Source: Fundicoccus ignavus (GTDB taxonomy: Bacteria > Bacillota > Bacilli > Lactobacillales > Aerococcaceae). Taken from it: a stretch of DNA of 64,000 bases. The notes beneath the pieces are model-generated. The model was given only the letters and a program-made list of their open reading frames with translations, did no database searches and was not told where the DNA came from. Both the position numbers and the translations under genes were made by a program. Positions 1 to 8,654 of the stretch are shown in pieces. The stretch lies in the NCBI RefSeq assembly GCF_009659375.1, contig NZ_WJQT01000008.1:54394-118393 (forward strand), in the 5' to 3' direction. Positions within the stretch are counted from its first letter, which is position 1; each line of letters starts with the position of its first letter.

Positions 1-833
1 CATTGCATGAGGCACGTATGATTTTGATCGTTGTACCAACGAGCGCAATTCGCCAAACAATGGCAAATTTAAATGATTTGCTCGTTAATGAATCGCAACC
101 GATTATTGTACATGCGACCAAAGGTTTGGAACAAGAGACTAAATTGAGAATTAGTGAAGTCATGGAAGAGGTCTTAAAGCCAGAACTTTATGAAGCTTTA
201 GCTGTTCTATCTGGTCCAAGTCATGCGGAAGAGGTAGCGCGTCAAGACATTACAACCGTGACAGTTGCAAGTCATTCTTTAACCGCTGCCCAAATAGTTC
301 AAGACGTCTTCATGAATAGATACTTCCGTGTTTATACGAATACGGATGTGATTGGCGTAGAATTAGGCGCCGCATTAAAAAATATTATTGCGTTAGGTGC
401 AGGCTTGATTGAAGAATTGGGTTATGGTGATAATGCGAAAGCGGCGTTAATTACACGTGGCTTGGCTGAAATTAGTCGCCTTGGTGTGAGAATGGGCGCT
501 GATCCTTTAACGTTTATTGGCTTAAGTGGTGTTGGTGATTTAATTGTAACGTGTACGAGTCCGCATTCACGAAATTGGCGTGCAGGTCGTCTGATCGCAC
601 AAGGTTTAGCTAGAGAAGAAATATTTGAGAAAGTTCAAATGGTCGTCGAAGGTATTCTGACTTGTAAGGCAGCTTATGAGCTGGCTAAGGAGCATGAGAT
701 TGAGATGCCGATTACCGAAGCGCTCTATCATCGTCTGTATGAAAATGCATCAGTAGCAGAGAGTTTAGAGGCTTTAATGATGCGCGAAGGTAAGCAAGAA
801 GTATCTTTACAAAAGCATCTTGAACAAGAATAG
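1..833 (+). CDS. gpsA: Glycerol-3-phosphate dehydrogenase [NAD(P)+], 5'-truncated by window edge
   Basis: Reduces dihydroxyacetone phosphate to sn-glycerol 3-phosphate, the entry to phospholipid and teichoic acid backbone synthesis; cytoplasmic. About 276 C-terminal residues are visible (codons begin at base 3). The frame runs in from outside and the N-terminal Rossmann glycine motif is missing; the family is about 335 aa, so roughly 55-60 residues lie upstream. Seen: GPSHAEE, the catalytic-lysine segment ELGAALKNIIALGAG, the SGVGDLIVTCTS loop and the SRNWRAGR substrate-binding segment. It is followed by trxB in the same direction. In many Lactobacillales hprK and lgt lie directly upstream of gpsA, so the prolipoprotein transferase gene would be expected just off this window. 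Confidence 0.95.
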   Translation, partial: LHEARMILIVVPTSAIRQTMANLNDLLVNESQPIIVHATKGLEQETKLRISEVMEEVLKPELYEALAVLSGPSHAEEVARQDITTVTVASHSLTAAQIVQDVFMNRYFRVYTNTDVIGVELGAALKNIIALGAGLIEELGYGDNAKAALITRGLAEISRLGVRMGADPLTFIGLSGVGDLIVTCTSPHSRNWRAGRLIAQGLAREEIFEKVQMVVEGILTCKAAYELAKEHEIEMPITEALYHRLYENASVAESLEALMMREGKQEVSLQKHLEQE

Positions 834-891
834 TCGAATCATTAAGTTTGATACAAGAGACTAGTCAAAAGAATAATATTTTGGTATAATT

Positions 892-900
892 ATTCTAACG
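892..900 (+). promoter_or_regulatory. Extended -10 promoter of trxB
   Basis: TGGTATAAT (TGn extended -10, -10 at 895-900) lies 26 bp before the trxB start; no convincing -35. A GAGGAG ribosome binding site follows at 912-917. Confidence 0.6.
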
Positions 901-926
901 AACATTTGAACGAGGAGTGAAGAAGT

Positions 927-1871
927 TTGACAGTAGAAATAAATAAAGAACGTATTGAAGCAGATGTAGTAGTAATTGGAGCGGGACCTGGCGGTTTAAC
1001 GGCAGCTTTATACGCTTCACGTGCGAATTTAAAAACGATTTTATTAGAGAAGGGTGCACCTGGTGGTGAGTTAATTAACACAGCGGACGTTGAAAACTAC
1101 CCAGGTTACTCTTTAATTGGTGGACCGGAATTAGCAACTAATATGTACGAAGGTGCGATGCGCTTTGGTGCCGAGCATGTGTACGGGGATGTAACCCATA
1201 TTGAAATTCATGGAAATGAAAGACATATCCATACAAGTGATAAAGTTTATGTTGCATCAGCAGTTGTGATTGCCACAGGTGCCTATAATCGTAAATTAGC
1301 TGTTGAAGGTGAAGAACGTTTAGCTGGACAAGGTGTTTCTTACTGTGCGGTATGTGATGGTTTCTTTTTCCGTAATAAAAACTTAGTTGTAGTAGGTGGC
1401 GGAGACTCGGCTGTTGAAGAAGGTACATATTTAACTAACTTTGCAGATAAAGTAACGATTGTTCACCGTCGTGATGAGTTACGCGCACAGAAAATTCTTC
1501 AAGATCGCGCGTTTGCCAATGAGAAAGTAGATTTCATTTGGGATACTGTGGTTGAAGAGGTTAAGGGCGAGAATGCGGTTAACGCTGTTCAATTACGTAA
1601 CATCAAAACAAATGAAGTGACAGACTTCGCAGCAGATGGTGTCTTTGTTTATGTTGGAATCGTACCAAATTCGGCAGTCGTTGCTGACTTAGGTGTGACG
1701 GATGAAGAAGGTTGGATCGTAACAAACGAGAAGATGGAAACATCTGTACCTGGTATTTATGCGGTAGGTGACGTACGTAAAACTGTTTTACGTCAAATCG
1801 CGACAGCTGTAGGTGACGGAAGTATTGCTGGCCACATGGCTTACCAATACATCGAGTCTTTAAAAGATTAA
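927..1871 (+). CDS. trxB: Thioredoxin-disulfide reductase
   Basis: NADPH- and FAD-dependent flavoenzyme (314 aa, usual family length) that reduces thioredoxin and maintains the cytosolic thiol balance. Visible: N-terminal FAD-binding GAGPGGLTAA (about residues 18-27), the redox pair in CAVCDG (Cys140/Cys143), the NADPH-binding GGGDSAVEEG, and the C-terminal FAD motif GIYAVGDVR. The TTG start at 927 is chosen because GAGGAG lies 9 bp upstream and the protein aligns from there. It has its own extended -10 promoter after gpsA and a strong terminator behind it, so it is probably monocistronic. Confidence 0.95.
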   Translation: MTVEINKERIEADVVVIGAGPGGLTAALYASRANLKTILLEKGAPGGELINTADVENYPGYSLIGGPELATNMYEGAMRFGAEHVYGDVTHIEIHGNERHIHTSDKVYVASAVVIATGAYNRKLAVEGEERLAGQGVSYCAVCDGFFFRNKNLVVVGGGDSAVEEGTYLTNFADKVTIVHRRDELRAQKILQDRAFANEKVDFIWDTVVEEVKGENAVNAVQLRNIKTNEVTDFAADGVFVYVGIVPNSAVVADLGVTDEEGWIVTNEKMETSVPGIYAVGDVRKTVLRQIATAVGDGSIAGHMAYQYIESLKD

Positions 1872-1881
1872 GTGTTAATAG

Positions 1882-1916
1882 CCTCGCATTCATTGAGTTG
1901 AGTGTGAGGTTTTTTT
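1882..1916 (+). terminator. Rho-independent terminator of trxB
   Basis: CCTCGCA...TGTGAGG stem followed by a seven-T run. A dispersed palindromic element begins at once behind it. Confidence 0.85.
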
Positions 1917-2094
1917 GCGTACGCTCTCCTGCTTGGTTTGCCAAGACGGTGGTCGCTTTCAAAGCCTCACTGGCGTTCGTGCTTTTCCAGCTCAATCGGC
2001 TAGGCTCTGCCTAATTCGCTTTGCTCATAGTCAGAGCAAGCTGTGCCGATTGCCCTTAATACCGCTATAGGCAAATCAACCAGTTGAGCTACGC
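1917..2094 (+). repeat. Dispersed palindromic element, copy 1
   Basis: Core copy of the dispersed element family. Left arm (GCGTACGCTC...CCAAGACGGTGG) pairs imperfectly with the right arm (ACCGCTATAGGC...GAGCTACGC), and inside it CAATCGGCTAGGCTCTG pairs with CAGAGCAAGCTGTGCCGATTG. It starts directly at the trxB terminator T-run. No ORF is credible here. Confidence 0.85.
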
Positions 2095-2272
2095 AAGATG
2101 GCTTAAATGAAACGCTTGAAGAAATATGTCGAAAAATTTCTTAAGCAGTTACTGGATTCAGTTCAATGTTTAAACTCGCGGTTTGAGTTTGAACATTGAG
2201 TGCTTCAATCATCAAACTCAGATTCTGAGTTAGCACATTGAACAGAAATCATCACCTGTAGGGTGATATACA

Positions 2273-2332
2273 ATGCGTTATTTGCACTTAAATGTTCAAT
2301 TTTCACCGAGATTAATTGATAAATCTGACTAA
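2273..2332 (+). CDS. Putative 19-aa peptide, tandem unit 1
   Basis: Reads MRYLHLNVQFSPRLIDKSD. The AGGGTGAT ribosome-binding-like sequence ends 5 bp before ATG and is one arm of hairpin C, so translation could be gated. Supported only by the SD and by conservation of frame and length in four units; expression is unknown. Confidence 0.35.
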   Translation: MRYLHLNVQFSPRLIDKSD

Positions 2333-2449
2333 ATCCAATTCAATGTTTAAACTCGCGGTTTGAGTTTGAACATTGAGTGCTTCAATCATCAAACTCAGAT
2401 TTCGAGTTAGCACATTGATTAGAAATCATCACCTGTAGGGTGATGTACA

Positions 2450-2509
2450 ATGCGTTATTTGCACTTAAATGTTCAATTTTCACCGAGATTAATTGATAAA
2501 TCTGGCTAA
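2450..2509 (+). CDS. Putative 19-aa peptide, tandem unit 2
   Basis: Reads MRYLHLNVQFSPRLIDKSG, differing from unit 1 only in the last residue. Same AGGGTGAT sequence inside hairpin C. Function unknown. Confidence 0.35.
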   Translation: MRYLHLNVQFSPRLIDKSG

Positions 2510-2626
2510 ATCCAATTCAATGTTTAAACTCGCGGTTTGAGTTTGAACATTGAGTGCTTCAATCATCAAACTCGGATTCCGAGTTAACACATTGACCAGA
2601 AATCATCACCTGGAGGGTGATGTCCA

Positions 2627-2686
2627 ATGCGTTATTTGCTCTTGGAAGTTAAATTTTTACCGAAATTAATTGATAAATCTGGCTAA
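2627..2686 (+). CDS. Putative 19-aa peptide, tandem unit 3
   Basis: Reads MRYLLLEVKFLPKLIDKSG. Here the upstream sequence is GGAGGGTGAT, a stronger Shine-Dalgarno, again pairing with ATCACC. Relative to units 1-2 the changes make the peptide more hydrophobic and basic. Confidence 0.4.
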   Translation: MRYLLLEVKFLPKLIDKSG

Positions 2687-2803
2687 ATCTAGTTCAATGT
2701 TTAAACTCGCGGTTTGAGTTTGAACATTGAGTGCTTCAATCATCAAAATCAGATTCCGAGTTAGCACATTGACCAGAAATTATCACCTGGAGGGTGATGT
2801 CCA

Positions 2804-2863
2804 ATGCGTTATTTGCTCTTGAAAGTTAAATTTTTACCGAAATTAATTGATAAATCTGGCTAA
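2804..2863 (+). CDS. Putative 19-aa peptide, tandem unit 4
   Basis: Reads MRYLLLKVKFLPKLIDKSG, one residue different from unit 3; GGAGGGTGAT upstream within hairpin C. Unit 5 is truncated before the ORF. Bases 2969-3140, between the array and the pgcA promoter, hold nothing recognisable. Confidence 0.4.
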   Translation: MRYLLLKVKFLPKLIDKSG

Positions 2864-3147
2864 ATCTAGTTCAATGTTTAAACTCGCGGTTTGAGTTTGA
2901 ACATTGAGTGCTTCAATCATCAAAATCAGATTCTGAGTTAGCACATTGAATCAGAAACATCATTTTGACCTGTGAAACTGTGAGTTTCTGTTGAAAATTC
3001 AATTGACTGAATCAGTTCTGCAAGCTGCTGATAAAAATTTTTTTTAAGCGGAATAGTTGATTTGGTAGCGTTTTTGAATGGTGTGGGGGAATATTTTGGC
3101 TGAGATTTAAAGATTTAGTATGAAAATACGTAAAAATTGGTAAAAAA

Positions 3148-3156
3148 TGTTATAAT
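3148..3156 (+). promoter_or_regulatory. Extended -10 promoter of pgcA
   Basis: TGTTATAAT with -10 at 3151-3156, no good -35; the pgcA start is 33 bp downstream with GAAAGGTGG as ribosome binding site. Confidence 0.6.
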
Positions 3157-3188
3157 GAAAACGATAAATAGAAAGGTGGCGAAGAATA

Positions 3189-4910
3189 ATGGAATGGCGC
3201 GAAACTTATGAATTATGGCAAAATTTCGAAGGTTTAGATGCAATCTTAAAAGAAGAATTAGCAAATAATAAGGATGAAGAATTATTAAAGGATTCCTTTG
3301 GGGCTAGCTTGAGCTTTGGTACAGCTGGAATGCGTGGTGTATTGGGTGCAGGACCAAACCGCATGAATATTTATACAGTTAGACAAGCAACAGAAGGTTT
3401 AGCTACTTTAATAGAGCAAAGTGGAGAGGAAGCGAAGCGTCGTGGCGTTGCGATTGCTTACGACTCTAGACATTATTCGCCAGAGTTTGCGATGGAAGCT
3501 GCGATGGTATTAGGTAAACATAACATCAAGAGTTATGTGTATGAAAGTTTAAGACCGACTCCGGTATTATCGTTTGCAGTTAGACATTTGAATGCTTTTG
3601 CAGGAATTATGATTACAGCGAGTCACAACCCCGCTGAGTATAATGGTTATAAAGTTTATGGTGCAGATGGTGGGCAAATGCCGCCAGAGGATGCAGATAA
3701 CTTAACGAAATTTGTAAGAGCTGTTGAAAATCCATTAACAGTTGAGGTTGGAGATAAGACGGAATTATTAGGTAATGGGACGATCGATATTATTGGCGAC
3801 CGCGTCGATGAGGCTTATTTAGAAGAAATCAAGGCTGTTACGGTAGATCAAGCGTTGGTTAACGAAATGAGCGATAAAGTGAACATCGTCTTCACACCTT
3901 TACATGGAACAGGTATGTATTTAGGGATGAAAGCTTTAGAACAAGCTGGTTTCAAATCTGTTCACGTTGTGGAAGAGCAAGCAAAAGCTGACGGTGATTT
4001 CCCAACAGTTGCTTCTCCAAACCCTGAATCGGAAGAAGCCTTTGATTTAGCAGAACAACTAGCTCGTTCAGTTGAAGCGGACATCTTGTTAGCAACCGAT
4101 CCGGATGCTGACCGTTTAGGTGCAATGATCCGTACGGCTTCCGGTGATTATCAGTTATTAACAGGGAACCAAATTGCGTCAATTATGTTGGACTATATTC
4201 TAAATGCACGTCAAGCGCAAGGCGACTTGCCAGCGAATGGTGTAGCGATTAAATCAATGGTTTCAACGAACTTGGCTGATGCAATTGTTCAAAGTTATGG
4301 CTTAGAAATGGTTGAAGTGTTAACTGGTTTCAAATTTATCGCTGAGAAAATTCAACAGTACGAAGAAACTGGCGCTCACACATTCCTAATGGGCTTCGAA
4401 GAAAGTTACGGTTACTTAATCAAGCCATTTGTTCGTGACAAAGATGCCATTCAAGCGTTGGTTGTCTTAGCTGAATTGACAGCTTATCACAAGAAACACG
4501 GCCGTACTTTAGGTGATGCTTTACAAGCAATGTATGATAAATATGGTTATTTCTACGAGAAGACCATTTCACTATCATTCCCAGGTTTATCTGGTGCGGA
4601 ACAAATGAAACAAATCATGCATACAATCCGTACAGAAGGTATCGCAGACATGGGTGGTTTGAAAGTTGAGACAGCTGCAGACTACTTAGCAGGGAGCTTA
4701 ACTTATGCGGATGGTAAAGAGAGTAAATTAACTTACCCAAGCTCGGATGCTTTGAAATATGTCTTAGAAGACGGTAGCTGGGTTGCTTTTAGACCAAGTG
4801 GCACGGAGCCTAAGATTAAACTTTACTTAGGGGTTCAAGGTGAATCGCAAGCTGAAGTTGAAGCAAAGGCAACGAAAATTGAAGCAGATATCCGCAACTT
4901 AACTAAATAA
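3189..4910 (+). CDS. pgcA: Phosphoglucomutase/phosphomannomutase family (alpha-phosphoglucomutase)
   Basis: Interconverts glucose 6-phosphate and glucose 1-phosphate, feeding UDP-glucose for glycolipid and envelope polysaccharide synthesis; cytoplasmic. 573 aa, close to the family's 575-580. All four alpha-D-phosphohexomutase signatures are visible: catalytic phosphoserine TASHNP (Ser145), Mg2+-binding DPDADR, sugar-binding GFEESYGY, and phosphate-binding RPSGTEPK near the C terminus. ATG with GAAAGGTGG upstream. Single-gene unit with its own promoter and terminator. Some homologues also act on mannose phosphates, so the substrate assignment is by family. Confidence 0.93.
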   Translation: MEWRETYELWQNFEGLDAILKEELANNKDEELLKDSFGASLSFGTAGMRGVLGAGPNRMNIYTVRQATEGLATLIEQSGEEAKRRGVAIAYDSRHYSPEFAMEAAMVLGKHNIKSYVYESLRPTPVLSFAVRHLNAFAGIMITASHNPAEYNGYKVYGADGGQMPPEDADNLTKFVRAVENPLTVEVGDKTELLGNGTIDIIGDRVDEAYLEEIKAVTVDQALVNEMSDKVNIVFTPLHGTGMYLGMKALEQAGFKSVHVVEEQAKADGDFPTVASPNPESEEAFDLAEQLARSVEADILLATDPDADRLGAMIRTASGDYQLLTGNQIASIMLDYILNARQAQGDLPANGVAIKSMVSTNLADAIVQSYGLEMVEVLTGFKFIAEKIQQYEETGAHTFLMGFEESYGYLIKPFVRDKDAIQALVVLAELTAYHKKHGRTLGDALQAMYDKYGYFYEKTISLSFPGLSGAEQMKQIMHTIRTEGIADMGGLKVETAADYLAGSLTYADGKESKLTYPSSDALKYVLEDGSWVAFRPSGTEPKIKLYLGVQGESQAEVEAKATKIEADIRNLTK

Positions 4911-4923
4911 TTTAGAGAATATT

Positions 4924-4965
4924 AAACTCAGTCAGATTGCTTACAGCGAGTGACTGAGTTTTTTT
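4924..4965 (+). terminator. Rho-independent terminator of pgcA
   Basis: AACTCAGTCA...TGACTGAGTT stem followed by T7. Confidence 0.9.
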
Positions 4966-5067
4966 GCGATTAAAGAACAATCCTTAGCCAAAATACTATT
5001 CAAGATAATCGTCATATAATAGTATTAATATCTAAAGCTTGGAGTAATGAATTAATAGGATAAGATG

Positions 5068-5076
5068 TGGTATACT
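5068..5076 (+). promoter_or_regulatory. Extended -10 promoter of the rapZ-yvcK-whiA operon
   Basis: TGGTATACT (-10 at 5071-5076). It lies inside the longest possible rapZ frame, which excludes the upstream ATG at 5065 as the real start. Confidence 0.6.
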
Positions 5077-5112
5077 GAGACTACAGAAATTATCAGAAAC
5101 GAGGCGAATAAG

Positions 5113-6000
5113 ATGTCAGATACTTTAGAATTAGTCATTATTACAGGAATGAGTGGGGCTGGTAAAACAGTAGCGGTCCAAAGTTTTGAGGACCTAGGTT
5201 TTTACTGTATTGATAATATGCCACCAACCTTATTGCCAACGTTCTGGGAGTTAGTGAAGGAATCAGGGAAAATTACGAAAATCGCCCTGGTAATTGACTT
5301 GCGTACTCGTGACTTCTTTAATGAATTAGAGAATATTATTGGAACTCTAGATAATACACAATTTATTACGACACGTGTTTTATTCCTCGAAGCGAGTGAT
5401 GAAGCACTAGTGTCGCGTTACAAAGAATCAAGACGTAGTCATCCTTTAGCTAATGAAGGACGTGTATTAGAAGGTATCCAAAAAGAACGTGCTTTACTAC
5501 ATGATTTAAGAACGCGTGCACAAATTGTTGTCGACACGACCGATAAAACACCGAGAGAGTTACGTACATTTATTACGCAACAATTCTCTTCTATTGAACA
5601 TAATACCTTCCATATCGAAGTTGTTTCATTTGGTTTTAAATATGGTGCGCCCATCGATGCAGATGTGATGATGGATGTGCGCTTCTTGCCGAATCCTCAT
5701 TATGTGCCAGAATTAAGACCGCAAACAGGTCAAGATCCAGAAGTGTATGAGTATGTCATGAAACAACCTGAAACGGAAGAGTTTTATACGAAATTTATTG
5801 ATTTAATTGAGTACTGTTTACCAGGCTATAAACGCGAAGGTAAATCGAGCGTTACGATTGCGATTGGCTGTACAGGAGGCCAACACCGTTCTGTCGCATT
5901 GGCTGAAAGAATTACAACTCGCTTAAGAAGTGATCAATATACGGTGAATGTCTCTCACCGTGATCAACATAAACGAAAAGAGTCTACAACACGCTCATGA
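5113..6000 (+). CDS. rapZ: RNase adapter / nucleotide-binding protein RapZ (YvcJ)
   Basis: P-loop protein that in Enterobacteria guides RNase E to GlmZ and in Bacillus (YvcJ) affects competence; the Firmicute role is less clear. 295 aa with Walker A GMSGAGKT (residues 12-19) and a C-terminal domain with [14 protein letters not shown], both family hallmarks. Start moved from 5065 to ATG 5113: GAGGCG lies just upstream and the promoter -10 sits at 5071. First gene of the conserved rapZ-yvcK-whiA cluster; its stop overlaps the yvcK start (ATGA), implying translational coupling. Confidence 0.92.
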   Translation: MSDTLELVIITGMSGAGKTVAVQSFEDLGFYCIDNMPPTLLPTFWELVKESGKITKIALVIDLRTRDFFNELENIIGTLDNTQFITTRVLFLEASDEALVSRYKESRRSHPLANEGRVLEGIQKERALLHDLRTRAQIVVDTTDKTPRELRTFITQQFSSIEHNTFHIEVVSFGFKYGAPIDADVMMDVRFLPNPHYVPELRPQTGQDPEVYEYVMKQPETEEFYTKFIDLIEYCLPGYKREGKSSVTIAIGCTGGQHRSVALAERITTRLRSDQYTVNVSHRDQHKRKESTTRS

Positions 6001-7028
6001 TGGAAGAGAATCTACCTAAAAGCCGCTACAATGTAGCGGTAATCGGTGGTGGAACAGGTTTACCTGTTATTTTAAAGGGCTTAAAAAAACTAGATGCCAA
6101 TATCTCGGCTGTAATCACAGTTGCTGATGATGGTGGCAGCAGCGGCGCCATTAGAGACTATATTAATGTTGTGCCTCCTGGTGATATACGAAATTGTATG
6201 TGTGCCCTTTCGGATGCTGATCCGACTTTAATTGAGCTATTTCAATATCGTTTTAATACGGATGATGATTTTCTTGCTGGCCATGCGATAGGGAATCTCC
6301 TAATTGCTGCGTTGAAAGAAATGAAAGGTTCCATGAGTGAAGCAATCGATTTTTTATCACGCTTTATGAAAATAAGAGGCCAAATTTTACCAGCTGCTCC
6401 AGAAGCGTTAGTGTTGAATGCCTTGTTTGAAGATGGAACAATTGCGATTGGTGAATCAAAAATTGCCCATCACCGTAAGAAAATTCAAGAAGTCATTGTG
6501 ACCACAACTTCAGGAGACGAAGCGGTTAAAGCGTCACCGCGTGTGGTGGATGCAATTCTTGAAGCGGATTTAATAGTTCTTGGTCCAGGTAGCTTATATA
6601 CAAGTATTCTGCCTAACTTAATGGTTAAAGAAATTGGTGAGGCGCTCTTGAAGACAGATGCAGAGGTTGTCTATATTTGTAATATTATGACGCAGTTGGG
6701 TGAGACAGAAAACTTTACAGATTCTGATCACGTTGAAGTACTGCATCAACATTTAGGTGCTTGCTTTGTCGATACAGTCTTAGTGAATACGACTGAAGTA
6801 CCGCGAGATTATATTCTGACACAACCTAATGAAGAGTATTTATTACAAGTAAAACATGATTTTAAAGGCTTAAGAAATGCGGGTTGTCGCGTAATTTCAA
6901 GTGAATTTTTAAGCATGAAACAGGGTGGTGCTTATCATGATACAGATCGTGTGGTGGAAGAATTAGGACATATTCTTAACACTACTAAACTGCATCGTAA
7001 GAATGCCTCTGATGTGAATGTTTATTAA
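5997..7028 (+). CDS. yvcK: YvcK/MgfK family UDP-sugar-binding morphogenesis (gluconeogenesis) factor
   Basis: CofD-like fold protein required in Bacillus for growth on gluconeogenic carbon sources and for normal cell wall morphology; binds UDP-sugars. 343 aa. N-terminal [18 protein letters not shown] and [15 protein letters not shown] (about residues 13-53), then [13 protein letters not shown] and [14 protein letters not shown], all typical of the family. ATG at 5997 overlaps the rapZ stop; a second ATG at 6000 is an alternative. No separate Shine-Dalgarno, as expected for coupled translation. Confidence 0.92.
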   Translation: MMEENLPKSRYNVAVIGGGTGLPVILKGLKKLDANISAVITVADDGGSSGAIRDYINVVPPGDIRNCMCALSDADPTLIELFQYRFNTDDDFLAGHAIGNLLIAALKEMKGSMSEAIDFLSRFMKIRGQILPAAPEALVLNALFEDGTIAIGESKIAHHRKKIQEVIVTTTSGDEAVKASPRVVDAILEADLIVLGPGSLYTSILPNLMVKEIGEALLKTDAEVVYICNIMTQLGETENFTDSDHVEVLHQHLGACFVDTVLVNTTEVPRDYILTQPNEEYLLQVKHDFKGLRNAGCRVISSEFLSMKQGGAYHDTDRVVEELGHILNTTKLHRKNASDVNVY

Positions 7029-7046
7029 AAATAGGAGGTGACGTTG

Positions 7047-7982
7047 GTGACTTTTGCTTCTGACGTCAAAAAAGAATGCACGCTTTTAGAAGTGCACATA
7101 GAACATGCTAAAGCCGAACTAGCTGCCCTTATTCGTATGAATGGGGCTGTTAGTTTGTATCAACAACGATTTATACTGAATGTGCAAAGTGAAAATGCTG
7201 CGATTGCGCGTCGTATTTATAGTTTATTGAAGGATCATTATAAGATAGAAGGCGAACTCATTGTCCGCCGCAAGATGAAGTTGAAAAAAAATAATGTCTA
7301 TATAGTTCGTTGTCGTCAAGGGGTGCGCGAATTATTGTTGGATTTGGATATTTTTGATGGTTTGTCGATCATCACAAATGTTTCAAAAGAAATTATGCAA
7401 GATAATCAGAAAAAACGCTCATATTTAAGAGGAGCTTTCTTAGCGGGGGGATCGGTGAATAATCCGGAAGCTAGCAGCTATCACTTAGAAATCTATTCGA
7501 ACTACGAAAATCATAATGACGACTTGTGTCAGATTATGAATGATTTTGATTTGAATGCTAAGACAGTGGTACGTCGTAATGGTTTTATTACGTACATTAA
7601 AGAAGCGGAGAAAATATCTGAATTTCTAGCGGTTGTTGGCGCTAACCGTGCAATGTTGAAATTTGAAGATATTCGAATTGTGCGCGATATGCGTAACTCA
7701 GTCAATCGCTTGGTAAATATGGAGAATGCCAATTTAAACAAAACCATTGATGCGGCTCAACGTCAATTAGAGGCAATACGGTTGATTGAAGCGACCCATG
7801 GATTAGCAGTGTTACCAGAGAAGTTACAGGTGATGGCACGTTTCCGTTTGGAGAATCCTGATTTAAGCTTAAAGGAGTTAGGCGAACAAGTGCCTGGCGG
7901 ACCGATTTCGAAATCGGGTGTTAATCATCGTCTAAGAAAAATAGTGGAAACAGCGGAGCGAATTTCTGAAGGAGATTCTTAA
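7047..7982 (+). CDS. whiA: DNA-binding protein WhiA
   Basis: Conserved Gram-positive protein with an N-terminal LAGLIDADG homing-endonuclease-like domain lacking nuclease function and a C-terminal helix-turn-helix; in Bacillus it affects division and chromosome segregation. 311 aa from the chosen GTG at 7047. AGGAGG (7033-7038) is 8 bp upstream and the protein then begins [12 protein letters not shown], matching the family start; the GTG at 7038 overlaps the Shine-Dalgarno and is unlikely. The [14 protein letters not shown] segment and the C-terminal [22 protein letters not shown] helix-turn-helix are visible. Third gene of the rapZ cluster. Confidence 0.93.
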   Translation: MTFASDVKKECTLLEVHIEHAKAELAALIRMNGAVSLYQQRFILNVQSENAAIARRIYSLLKDHYKIEGELIVRRKMKLKKNNVYIVRCRQGVRELLLDLDIFDGLSIITNVSKEIMQDNQKKRSYLRGAFLAGGSVNNPEASSYHLEIYSNYENHNDDLCQIMNDFDLNAKTVVRRNGFITYIKEAEKISEFLAVVGANRAMLKFEDIRIVRDMRNSVNRLVNMENANLNKTIDAAQRQLEAIRLIEATHGLAVLPEKLQVMARFRLENPDLSLKELGEQVPGGPISKSGVNHRLRKIVETAERISEGDS

Positions 7983-8067
7983 TTTTTTGTTAAGAATTAA
8001 TTTTTGACACATTTTTTCGACCTTTTTTACGTATTTAATAGTAGTACAAAAAAAGGAGTGGAAAACT

Positions 8068-8472
8068 ATGAATCAAGCTGTTTTCGTTGGTCGTTTATGT
8101 CGGGATATGTCATTGCGGAAAATTGGTGAAGATCATCGGGTCTTAAATAATACAATTGCGATTAATCGGCCACATCGTGATCGTAATGGCGAAACAGTGA
8201 CGGATTATATTCCGATTGTTGTGTGGGACCATTTAGCCGATTTACTGCATAATAACGTTCAGAAAGGCTCTCAAATTAGTGTTTCTGGTCTTATGCAAAG
8301 TCGTAATTATGTAAACAAGGAAGGCTTAACTGTTTATGTAGTTGAATGTTTAGTAACTGAAGTGACATTAATTGACCGCAAGAATAAGGTGACTGAGGAC
8401 AAAACTGTAGCAGGCACTAAACCTTCTCCAACTGAGGTGGCAACTCAAGCCCATGCCGTAACGAGCGCCTAA
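8068..8472 (+). CDS. Single-stranded DNA-binding protein, short form without acidic tail (SsbB-like)
   Basis: OB-fold SSB (134 aa): starts MNQAVFVGRLCRD and carries the strand signatures FAINRP-like (TIAINRPHRD), IPIVVWDHLADLL and GSQISVSGLMQSRNY. The main replicative SSB ends in DDDLPF, the partner-binding tip; this protein ends in THAVTSA-like residues with no acidic tip. That matches SsbB-type paralogues used in competence/transformation rather than SsbA (inference). TTGACA occurs at 8004-8009 without a good -10 at normal spacing. AAAGGAGTGG precedes the ATG. Monocistronic, with a terminator. Confidence 0.85.
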   Translation: MNQAVFVGRLCRDMSLRKIGEDHRVLNNTIAINRPHRDRNGETVTDYIPIVVWDHLADLLHNNVQKGSQISVSGLMQSRNYVNKEGLTVYVVECLVTEVTLIDRKNKVTEDKTVAGTKPSPTEVATQAHAVTSA

Positions 8473-8488
8473 ATTTATCGACTAACGA

Positions 8489-8530
8489 ACAACGATTTTC
8501 TGCAGACCAAGCAGGAAATCGTTGTTTTTG
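8489..8530 (+). terminator. Rho-independent terminator of ssb
   Basis: ACAACGATTTTCTGC...GCAGGAAATCGTTGT stem, then T5. Confidence 0.9.
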
Positions 8531-8654
8531 TCTTGGAATAAGATTTTTGGTCGTATTTTGACCATAGTTTATTCAATCTTTTTGAGTGTGATTATTGTAT
8601 AATAGGGATGTAGCTGTCTATTAGGACAGAACTGTTAAATGAGGAGGTATTTCG

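Larger units (their letters stand above)
2162..2968 (+). repeat. 177-bp tandem repeat array, 4.6 units
   Basis: Units begin at 2162, 2339, 2516, 2693 and 2870, an exact 177-bp period; the fifth is cut short near 2968. Every unit opens with palindrome A (CAATGTTTAAACTC, 7-nt loop, GAGTTTGAACATTG), then palindrome B (AACTCAG ATT CTGAGTT in unit 1), then in units 1-4 palindrome C (ATCACC, short loop, GGTGAT) and a 19-codon ORF. Units 1-2 and units 3-4 form two subtypes. The array sits between copy 1 of the dispersed element and the pgcA promoter. An imperfect GCTT(G)AAGAAAT hairpin lies just before it at 2114-2146. No clear promoter was found. Confidence 0.95.

Noticed and set aside
2162..2968. 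CRISPR array
   Set aside because: The repeated unit is 177 bp with no short repeat/unique spacer alternation; almost the whole unit is conserved and no cas gene is near.
5065..5112. 16-codon N-terminal extension of RapZ
   Set aside because: It contains the predicted promoter -10 (TGGTATACT), and the ATG at 5113 has the ribosome binding site and the family N terminus.
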